From Candidatus Thiomargarita nelsonii (GTDB lineage Bacteria; Pseudomonadota; Gammaproteobacteria; Beggiatoales; Beggiatoaceae): a stretch of 5,201 nucleotides of DNA. The notes below the pieces were generated by a model. It worked only from the letters and a program-made list of their open reading frames with translations. It made no database searches and was not told the DNA's origin. The position numbers and the translations under genes are program-made. This document shows positions 1 to 4,662 of this stretch, in pieces (the stretch's first letter is position 1; every line of letters begins with the position of its first letter). Where the stretch lies: positions 1-5,201 of the forward strand of contig LUTY01002638.1 of the NCBI GenBank assembly GCA_001640045.1, in the 5' to 3' direction.

Positions 1-159
1 GTGGATGCCCAGTTGAGTTTAGGGATAATGTACTATAAAGGTACCGAAATCCCACAGGACTTTGAAAAAGCTGAAAAATGGCTCTCACTGGCCGCCAAAC
101 AGGGTAATCAAGACGCTATTGGCGTACTTGAAGAGGTGCAGAATATGTTAGTCAAATAG
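1..159 (+). CDS. Sel1-like repeat protein, C-terminal fragment
   Basis: The open frame enters from the left edge and ends at TAG 157-159, giving 52 visible residues. They read as about one Sel1-like (SEL1/TPR-type) helical repeat: AQLSLGIMYYKG, then PQDFEKAEKWLSLAAKQGNQDA, the classic pattern of small residues, G-x-M-Y-x-x-G, D-x-x-K-A and W-x-x-x-AA-x-x-G. Proteins of this family are usually periplasmic or cytoplasmic scaffolds for protein-protein contacts, so no specific role can be assigned. A short non-repeat tail (GVLEEVQNMLVK) follows the repeat. The GTG at base 1 is probably not the true start, because a single repeat is too short for the family and the upstream part lies outside the window. 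The gene converges on the slipin gene, with a hairpin between them. Confidence 0.85.
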   Translation: MDAQLSLGIMYYKGTEIPQDFEKAEKWLSLAAKQGNQDAIGVLEEVQNMLVK

Positions 160-166
160 TGCAGGA

Positions 167-186
167 GTGCAAGGCGTACCTTGCAC
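167..186 (+). terminator. Hairpin between convergent genes, possible terminator
   Basis: A perfect 8-bp stem (GTGCAAGG 167-174, CCTTGCAC 179-186) closes the loop CGTA. It starts 7 bases after the Sel1 stop codon. A pyrimidine-rich stretch and a run of seven T (198-204) follow, but the T run is 11 bases past the stem, so it is not a textbook intrinsic terminator. The T run also encodes the terminal Lys-Lys of the slipin gene on the other strand. Reading leftward there is no T tract after the stem. The hairpin could serve either transcript as an mRNA 3'-end stabiliser, or be a dispersed repeat. Confidence 0.45.
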
Positions 187-194
187 ACCCTCTC

Positions 195-962
195 TCATTT
201 TTTTGCCAACTGTTGACCAAGCAGTGCCTGCAAAGGTCCAATCAAATCCATCGGTAGTGGAAATACAATGGTGTGACTCTTATCTTCAGAGGCGATATCA
301 CTCATCGTCTGCAAATAGCGCAACTGGATAGCTTGAGGTTGTTTGGACAGGATATCCGCCGCTTGCAGCAATTTCTCTGAGGCTTGAAGTTCGCCCTCGG
401 CGTGGATGACCTTGGCACGGCGCTCACGCTCCGCCTCAGCTTGACGGGCAATTGCTCGGATCATACTCTCATCTAAATCAACGTGCTTGATTTCTACGTT
501 AGAAACTTTAATACCCCACGCATCTGTCTGTTTATCCAAAAGTTCTTGGATGGCCTTGTTGAGCTTATCACGCTCAGAGAGCATATCATCCAATTCATGC
601 TGTCCTAAGACGGAACGCAGCGTGGTTTGCGCGAGTTGACTGGTGGCTTGTTGATAGTTTTCTACTTGGATGATGGCCTTTTCGGGTTCAAACACCCGAA
701 AGTAGAGCACCGCATTGACTTTGACTGATACGTTGTCCCGCGAAATAACGTCTTGGCTAGGTACGTCCATGACCACAGTACGCAGATCGACTTTCACCAT
801 TTGTTGCACGCCGGGGATGATGATAATCAATCCAGGTCCCATAACCGTCTGATAACGTCCCAGAAAAAAGACGACTGCACGCTCATATTCGCGCAAAATG
901 GTTATAGAGTAGAATAAAAAACCTGCTACTATAATAAAGATGCCGATAATAAATTGAGTCAT
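195..962 (-). CDS. Slipin / stomatin-like SPFH membrane protein (NfeD partner)
   Basis: This is a 255-residue SPFH/prohibitin-fold protein of the bacterial slipin (p-stomatin) group. An N-terminal membrane segment (about residues 3-22) is followed by the family signature [13 protein letters not shown]. Next come the SPFH core ([51 protein letters not shown]) and a charged Ala/Glu/Arg helix likely to be coiled coil ([20 protein letters not shown], about 165-185). The C-terminal hydrophobic segment [13 protein letters not shown] is where, in the archaeal Pyrococcus pair, the NfeD protease cuts its stomatin partner. Slipins form oligomeric membrane rings or microdomains. I chose ATG 960-962 because AAGGGAG (+ strand 969-975) sits 6 bases upstream; an in-frame TTG at 983 would put that Shine-Dalgarno site inside the gene. 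The gene lies downstream of nfeD on the same strand, separated by a repeat-rich spacer. Confidence 0.93.
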   Translation of the reverse strand: MTQFIIGIFIIVAGFLFYSITILREYERAVVFFLGRYQTVMGPGLIIIIPGVQQMVKVDLRTVVMDVPSQDVISRDNVSVKVNAVLYFRVFEPEKAIIQVENYQQATSQLAQTTLRSVLGQHELDDMLSERDKLNKAIQELLDKQTDAWGIKVSNVEIKHVDLDESMIRAIARQAEAERERRAKVIHAEGELQASEKLLQAADILSKQPQAIQLRYLQTMSDIASEDKSHTIVFPLPMDLIGPLQALLGQQLAKK

Positions 963-968
963 GATTAA

Positions 969-975
969 CTCCCTT
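969..975 (-). promoter_or_regulatory. Ribosome binding site of the slipin gene
   Basis: On the minus strand AAGGGAG lies 6 bases before ATG 960-962. It is the strongest Shine-Dalgarno match in the window and decides the start codon over the TTG at 981-983. Confidence 0.75.
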
Positions 976-994
976 AAGTTCAAATACTTTAAAA

Positions 995-1028
995 GTTGGT
1001 GGGTTTAGTTTCGCTCTACCCACTCTAC
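995..1028 (-). repeat. GTGGGT/ACCCAC hairpin repeat
   Basis: On the + strand GTGGGT (999-1004) is complementary to ACCCAC (1018-1023), with a 13-base loop between them. On the minus strand the unit reads GTAGAGTGGGTAGAGCG, then AAACTAAACCCACCAAC. It resembles a dispersed intergenic repeat of the type GTAGGGTGGGTAGAGCG...AAACCCACC that I recall from several gammaproteobacterial and cyanobacterial genomes, but this rests on memory and no copy count can be made here. It lies between the 100-bp palindrome and the slipin ribosome binding site. Confidence 0.45.
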
Positions 1029-1037
1029 ATGATACGT

Positions 1038-1137
1038 CTCGTTCCCACGCTCTGCGTGGGAATGCCTTCAGGGACGCTCTGCGTCCCGCGACGCGGAGCG
1101 TCGCTACAGGCATTCCCACGCAGAGCGTGGGAACGAG
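1038..1137. repeat. 100-bp nested palindromic repeat (MITE/REP-like)
   Basis: Perfect 30-bp terminal inverted arms occupy 1038-1067 and 1108-1137. Each arm is itself a hairpin: TTCCCACGC (1042-1050) pairs with GCGTGGGAA (1054-1062), and TTCCCACGC (1113-1121) pairs with GCGTGGGAA (1125-1133), each with a 3-base loop. The 40-base core holds two more 7-bp hairpins: GGGACGC/GCGTCCC (1071-1087, loop TCT) and GCGACGC/GCGTCGC (1088-1104, loop GGA). The whole can fold as one long stem or as four hairpins in a row. No protein is encoded, and the short minus-strand frame through it (PRRAWERD) is an artefact of the repeat. It is probably a non-autonomous palindromic element of a widespread family; the mobilising enzyme, if any, is not in the window. 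Confidence 0.9.
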
Positions 1138-1150
1138 GACGAGGAGACGA

Positions 1151-1171
1151 AAACTGATAACTGATAACTGT
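1151..1171. repeat. TAACTGA heptamer direct repeats
   Basis: Three tandem 7-base units, AAACTGA (1151-1157), TAACTGA (1158-1164) and TAACTGT (1165-1171), run directly into the nfeD stop codon (1171-1173 on the minus strand). The last unit also forms part of a small palindrome, GATAAC-T-GTTATC (1163-1175). Tandem TAACTGA repeats have been reported, from memory, as abundant between genes in marine Beggiatoaceae. Similar heptamers are also known in cyanobacteria. Confidence 0.7.
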
Positions 1172-2499
1172 TATCTTGGTTCAACTTTGAGGCTCAGACC
1201 ATCCATACCAGTCACCTTAACGCGCTGTCCGGGCGCAATATCGGACGAGGCAATCGCATTCCAAGCCTCACTATGGACATACACACGCAAGTGTCCGTCC
1301 TCATTGCTCAAACACTCACCCTCTTCCCCTAACATCTCTTCACGTCCACTCACCACAGCGCGTGAGCGTATTTTGACCAGCATCCTAATAACCCAAAGAA
1401 AAAAAACGACACTGACCAAACTCACCCCCGCGATGAGAGGGCGGGAGATAGTATAATTATAATCTGGTGTATCGGTATCTATCAAAATGATTGAGCCGAT
1501 CACAAAGGCAATCAAGCCACCTATGCCCAGTGCCCCAAAACTGGGTACAAACGCCTCGCCCACCATAAAGGCAATACCGAGCAAAATCAAAGCGATGCCA
1601 GCATAATTGACCGGTAGCACCTGGAAAGCAAACAATGCCAGTAATAAAGAAATGCCCCCTATCACACCGGGCAACACGCTGCCGGGATTGTACATTTCAA
1701 AAAACAGGCCATAAATACCCAGCAACATGAGAATATACGCCACATTGGGATTAGTAATCACCGAAAGCAGCCGATTTCGCCAATCTGGCGCGTAGGTTTC
1801 CACTTCGAGTGTCAAAGTTGAAAGTCGTTGCTTTTGACCAAACACTTTAACTTCTCTCAAGTTTATTCTTTTCAGCAGGCTTTGTATATCCACGGCGATT
1901 AAGTCAATAACGCCCTTTTCCAAAGCATCTTGAGCCGACAAACTCGCCGATTCACGCACCGCTTTTGCCGCCCATTCCTCATTGCGCCCGTGCATTTGTG
2001 CCAAAGAGCGCAGATATGCCTCAGCATCATTGACCATTTTATGTGTCATTGTATCGCCCTTATCAGGGCTCGTTTTTTTATCATCCTCCTTAGACTCATC
2101 TTCTGGTGTCATCCCAAATCCACCAATTTGTACTGGTGTTGCCGCTCCCAAATTAGTCCCAGGTGCCATCGCCGCGACATGGCTGGCATAAAGTATATAA
2201 GTACCGGCACTGGCAGCCCGAGCACCAGAGGGTGCGACGTAGGTGACAACGGGTATCGAAGAGGCGATGATAGCCTGCACGATTTCGCGCATTGCGACAT
2301 CCAATCCACCGGGCGTATCCATTTTGAGCACAATCAAAGCAACACTTTCTTCTTGTGCTTTTTCCAAACCGCGTGTCAGATAATCCGCTGTGGCGGGTCC
2401 GATCGCGCCCTTGATTTCTAGTATCCAAGCTTTCCCGTTAGCTTGTACTTGGGTGGGCAGTAGCAAAGATATTATTAATAAAAAAATAAGTCGATTCAT
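1171..2499 (-). CDS. nfeD: Long-form NfeD membrane-bound serine protease
   Basis: This 442-residue protein has the full long NfeD layout. It begins with a signal peptide (MNRLIFLLIISLLLPTQVQA) and a ClpP/crotonase-fold protease domain (about 24-210). Then come four to five membrane helices (about 250-375) and a C-terminal NfeD OB-fold (about 390-442, ending GQRVKVTGMDGLSLKVEPR). The substrate groove motif MDTPGG is at 60-65. The likely nucleophile is Ser97 in ARAASAGTYI and the likely general base is Lys154 in HKMVNDAEAYLRSLA, by analogy with the Ser/Lys dyad of the Pyrococcus homologue. A charged insertion of about 24 residues (about 126-150) lies between them. Family members cleave the hydrophobic C terminus of a slipin, and such a slipin is encoded just downstream. 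ATG 2497-2499 is preferred because it opens directly into the signal peptide. An upstream ATG (2548-2550) has no ribosome binding site and would translate a repeat. Confidence 0.94.
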   Translation of the reverse strand: MNRLIFLLIISLLLPTQVQANGKAWILEIKGAIGPATADYLTRGLEKAQEESVALIVLKMDTPGGLDVAMREIVQAIIASSIPVVTYVAPSGARAASAGTYILYASHVAAMAPGTNLGAATPVQIGGFGMTPEDESKEDDKKTSPDKGDTMTHKMVNDAEAYLRSLAQMHGRNEEWAAKAVRESASLSAQDALEKGVIDLIAVDIQSLLKRINLREVKVFGQKQRLSTLTLEVETYAPDWRNRLLSVITNPNVAYILMLLGIYGLFFEMYNPGSVLPGVIGGISLLLALFAFQVLPVNYAGIALILLGIAFMVGEAFVPSFGALGIGGLIAFVIGSIILIDTDTPDYNYTISRPLIAGVSLVSVVFFLWVIRMLVKIRSRAVVSGREEMLGEEGECLSNEDGHLRVYVHSEAWNAIASSDIAPGQRVKVTGMDGLSLKVEPR

Positions 2500-2507
2500 G
2501 GTTTGTT

Positions 2508-2528
2508 CCAAGATAAATCTTGGACTCC
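2508..2528 (-). repeat. 21-base palindromic leader repeat, copy 1 (before nfeD)
   Basis: On the minus strand this reads GGAGT followed by the palindrome CCAAGAT-TT-ATCTTGG (palindrome at + 2508-2523), and 8 bases later comes the nfeD ATG (2499). All 21 bases are identical to 4634-4654. In the RNA a 6-7 bp stem would place GGAG about 9 unpaired bases from the ATG. A U-A pair (2524/2507) could lengthen the stem by one in this copy. There is no other good Shine-Dalgarno site for nfeD. Confidence 0.8.
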
Positions 2529-2540
2529 GGATCTGTTTAG

Positions 2541-2569
2541 TTGTACTCATTTTCAAAAACGATTAGAAT
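2541..2569 (+). promoter_or_regulatory. Candidate promoter for rfbD-gspK-peptidase run
   Basis: TAGAAT (2564-2569) is a good -10 match (5/6), with TTGTAC (2541-2546) as a poor -35 (3/6) at 17 bases. The start site would fall near 2576, about 30 bases before the rfbD ATG. It overlaps the candidate nfeD -10 on the other strand. This is weak evidence. Confidence 0.28.
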
Positions 2570-2590
2570 TCATTGATTGAAAAACATCAA
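2562..2590 (-). promoter_or_regulatory. Candidate sigma-70 promoter for nfeD-slipin
   Basis: On the minus strand TTGATG (+ 2585-2590) is followed, after exactly 17 bases, by TCTAAT (+ 2562-2567). This is 4/6 and 5/6 agreement with TTGACA and TATAAT. Transcription would begin near 2555, leaving a leader of about 55 bases that contains the whole 21-base repeat. The match was found by eye and no start site is known. Confidence 0.4.
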
Positions 2591-2606
2591 GTGATTAGGA
2601 AAATTT

Positions 2607-3506
2607 ATGTCTCATAAAAAAATTTTGCTTATTGGTCCCACCGGTCAAGTGGGCTGGGAATTACAACGCTGTGTGCAAACACTTGGAGAAGTCGTTGCGG
2701 TAGATAAAATTGATAGCACTCAAGCCTATATTGATTTGGCTGATCCAGATTCAATCCGCCAAGTTATACGTGATGTCAAACCAACTATTATCCTAAATGC
2801 CGCTGCCTACACTGCTGTTGATAAAGCAGAAGAAGATGCAGAATTAGCGCACGCGATTAATGCGACTGCTGTTGGCATATTGGCTGAAGAGAGTTTACGT
2901 CTAAAATCCTTGTTAATACATTATTCAACAGATTATGTCTTTAATGGCAAACAAACCCAGCCTTATACTGAAACGGATGAAGTCAATCCTTTAGGGGTTT
3001 ACGGTACCACTAAACTAGCCGGTGAGCAAGCGATTGAAGCCGTTGGGGGACAATATTTTATTTTACGCACCGCTTGGGTTTATGGATTACGCGGAAAAAA
3101 TTTTTTATTGACCATGCAGCGTCTCGCCAAAGAGCGTAACGAATTAAAAGTCGTTGCTGATCAATTCGGTGCGCCGACTTGGAGTAGAATGATTGCCCAA
3201 GCGACAACACATCTTTTGACACAATTAGACTCTCCCTTGTATCAACTTGATATTGATGCATTATCTGGCATTTATCATTTAACTTGTGCGGGAAAAACCA
3301 GTTGGTATGACTTTGCCAAAGCGATTATAGCGCAATCTGATAAACAAGTGCGCGTGTTACCCCTCACCACTGCCGAATATCCCACGCCGACTGAACGTCC
3401 AGCCTACTCTGTGTTATCCAATGCTAAATTGGCTAAGACTTTTGGCATCACTTTACCGGCTTGGGATAGGGCACTGGATTTATGCTTGAAAAGTGTGGAG
3501 AATTAA
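2607..3506 (+). CDS. rfbD: dTDP-4-dehydrorhamnose reductase
   Basis: RfbD/RmlD catalyses the last step of dTDP-L-rhamnose synthesis: NAD(P)H-dependent reduction of dTDP-4-dehydro-L-rhamnose in the cytoplasm, feeding lipopolysaccharide or exopolysaccharide. The 299 residues are the normal family length and form an extended short-chain dehydrogenase. The Rossmann motif GPTGQVG is at 10-16, the N-A-A-A-Y-T-A-V-D-K-A-E segment at 64-75, and the catalytic triad is Thr108 (in STDYVFNG) with Tyr132 and Lys136 (YGTTK). The substrate-binding part contains RTAWVYG, ADQFGAPTW and, near the end, PTERPAYSVLSNAKL. These are all standard for the family. The rest of the rml set (A, B, C) is not next to it. 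The start ATG at 2607 follows an AGGAAA-like weak ribosome binding site. The gspK gene starts four bases after its stop codon. Confidence 0.96.
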   Translation: MSHKKILLIGPTGQVGWELQRCVQTLGEVVAVDKIDSTQAYIDLADPDSIRQVIRDVKPTIILNAAAYTAVDKAEEDAELAHAINATAVGILAEESLRLKSLLIHYSTDYVFNGKQTQPYTETDEVNPLGVYGTTKLAGEQAIEAVGGQYFILRTAWVYGLRGKNFLLTMQRLAKERNELKVVADQFGAPTWSRMIAQATTHLLTQLDSPLYQLDIDALSGIYHLTCAGKTSWYDFAKAIIAQSDKQVRVLPLTTAEYPTPTERPAYSVLSNAKLAKTFGITLPAWDRALDLCLKSVEN

Positions 3507-3510
3507 GCTT

Positions 3511-4629
3511 GTGAAACAAAATGGTGCGATTCTAATCATAGTTTTATGGTTTATTGTCATTGTCACTGTCATTGTAGCCGCTTTAGCGACTGAAACGCGC
3601 TTATCTGCTAAAGTCGTATTCCATAACAAAAAGGGATTGCAAGTATGGAATGACACCCTTCAAGCTTTACGGGTTGCAGAAATGGAATTGCTCATCAATC
3701 GTATGCCCGAACCGCCCGGTGAGGAGGAGATACCTATCAGTGAGCGTAAAAATAAAAGGTATCGTTTTAATGGGGGGGTAGTCGAACTGGCTTATCCTAT
3801 ACCCGATACTGTCACCGTTCGTATTTATGATCATGCGGGTAAAATCAACCTGCTACGCTTATCTAAAAAACAGATGCGCCAAATATTGGAAAATCGTATT
3901 GGCAACGATTTGGCAAAACTTGATGCTTTAGAAGATGCTTGGCAGGATTGGATTGATAAAGATGATTTTAAACGCGCCAACGGTGCCGAAAAAGATTATT
4001 ATGAAACGCTTGATCCGCCTTATGAGCCGCGCAATGGGGTTTTAGAAACGGTAGAAGAATTGGTATTGATTAAGGGGTTTGATGAAGTTTTTGATGATGT
4101 GGAAATAAATACCGCTTTTACCGTGTATGGTAATACATACAAAGTGAATCCCAATTTGGCAACCCGTGAAGCTTTGATGCTGTTACCCGGATTGGATGAG
4201 GAAAGCGTTAATAATATCCTCATTAAACGCCGCGAAAAAGAGTTTAAATCTCATAATGATTTTAATGATTTTATGGAACCGCAACAAGTGCTTGAACTTA
4301 AAAATTGGCTCAATTTTTCCACGAGTAATTTTTATAGCATCGCTGTGCAAGTCAAATCGCCTGATGACGCAACTGAAAAGTCAGATGAAGAGCCAGATGA
4401 AGATGATGAGATACAAGAAGACGATGAGATACAAGCACAAGAAAATCAGCGTGCTTATATGGTTACGCTACAACCGCGAGGCTTTAACCAATTACCTAGA
4501 ATATTGATGGTTAATCCTTATGGCGTTTTACCTGATACTCGCCATGAGCTTATGGAGGATGAAGAGAGTCAGTCGGATAGTTCTTCAGATAAACCAGGTG
4601 CCCCTGCTAAAAATTCACCTTTTTTCTGA
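3511..4629 (+). CDS. gspK: Type II secretion minor pseudopilin GspK
   Basis: GspK caps the type II secretion pseudopilus and works in a tip complex with GspI and GspJ across the inner membrane and periplasm. From GTG 3511 the protein has 372 residues. A short basic leader MKQNG ends at a prepilin-peptidase site G|A, followed by a hydrophobic helix (AILIIVLWFIVIVTVIVAAL). There is no Glu at mature position 5, as is usual for GspK. The periplasmic core is typical: YDHAGKINLLRLS, LEDAWQDWIDKDD, NGAEKDYYETLDPPYEPRNG, LETVEELVLIKGF, then TVYGNTYKVNPNLAT and a helix-hairpin-helix-like LPGLDEESVNNILIKR. GGAG (3497-3500) lies 10 bases before GTG 3511. An in-frame GTG at 3493 would overlap rfbD by 14 bases, add six residues and give an 11-residue leader, so it cannot be excluded. 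An acidic low-complexity stretch (about 285-315) and an extended C-terminal tail make it longer than most relatives. No other gsp gene is visible here. Confidence 0.92.
   Translation: MKQNGAILIIVLWFIVIVTVIVAALATETRLSAKVVFHNKKGLQVWNDTLQALRVAEMELLINRMPEPPGEEEIPISERKNKRYRFNGGVVELAYPIPDTVTVRIYDHAGKINLLRLSKKQMRQILENRIGNDLAKLDALEDAWQDWIDKDDFKRANGAEKDYYETLDPPYEPRNGVLETVEELVLIKGFDEVFDDVEINTAFTVYGNTYKVNPNLATREALMLLPGLDEESVNNILIKRREKEFKSHNDFNDFMEPQQVLELKNWLNFSTSNFYSIAVQVKSPDDATEKSDEEPDEDDEIQEDDEIQAQENQRAYMVTLQPRGFNQLPRILMVNPYGVLPDTRHELMEDEESQSDSSSDKPGAPAKNSPFF
4399..4434 (+). repeat. 18-base tandem duplication inside gspK
   Basis: Two adjacent 18-base units (4399-4416 and 4417-4434) differ at one base (GATGAT versus GACGAT). 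Each encodes Glu-Asp-Asp-Glu-Ile-Gln, so the acidic stretch of GspK carries EDDEIQ twice. The repeat is in frame and looks like a recent slippage duplication. Confidence 0.85.
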
Positions 4630-4633
4630 GATA

Positions 4634-4654
4634 GGAGTCCAAGATTTATCTTGG
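4634..4654 (+). repeat. 21-base palindromic leader repeat, copy 2 (before M28 peptidase)
   Basis: GGAGT (4634-4638) is followed by the palindrome CCAAGAT-TT-ATCTTGG (4639-4654), and 8 bases later comes ATG 4663. It is identical over 21 bases to the minus-strand copy at 2508-2528 and has the same orientation and distance to the start codon. The gspK stop (4627-4629) is in frame just upstream, so this copy is not coding unless translation begins at the TTG inside it. AGGAG (4633-4637) is the only Shine-Dalgarno-like sequence for the downstream gene and is 25 bases from the ATG in linear distance. Confidence 0.85.
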
Positions 4655-4662
4655 CAATCAAG

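Noticed and set aside
883..1119. A 78-residue minus-strand frame running from the slipin start region into the palindrome (contains PRRAWERD).
   Set aside because: It has no ribosome binding site. It overlaps the slipin N-terminus in another frame, and its readable part is only the translated palindromic repeat.
1035..1150. The palindrome region considered as a CRISPR array or tRNA-like cloverleaf.
   Set aside because: There are no regularly spaced direct repeats with unique spacers, and no tRNA T-loop or acceptor features. The pairing is that of nested inverted repeats.
1127..1456. A 109-residue plus-strand frame opposite the nfeD C-terminus.
   Set aside because: It is antisense to a strongly supported gene, its sequence resembles no family, and it starts inside the repeat.
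1930..2428. Several frames on both strands within the nfeD protease domain.
   Set aside because: All are shadows of nfeD, with Cys/Arg/His-rich translations typical of wrong-frame reading.
3095..3109. A-rich then T-rich run in rfbD (AAAAAATTTTTT), considered as a regulatory palindrome or terminator.
   Set aside because: It is inside a well-conserved coding segment (GKNFL) and is explained by Lys, Asn and Phe codons.
3772..3778. A run of seven G in gspK, considered as a phase-variation tract.
   Set aside because: It is short, the frame is intact through it and it encodes a plausible Gly-Gly-Val. One allele gives no sign of variability.
4196..4507. A 103-residue plus-strand frame inside gspK.
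   Set aside because: It is a shifted-frame shadow of gspK and is Lys/Met-rich from the acidic GAT/GAA region.
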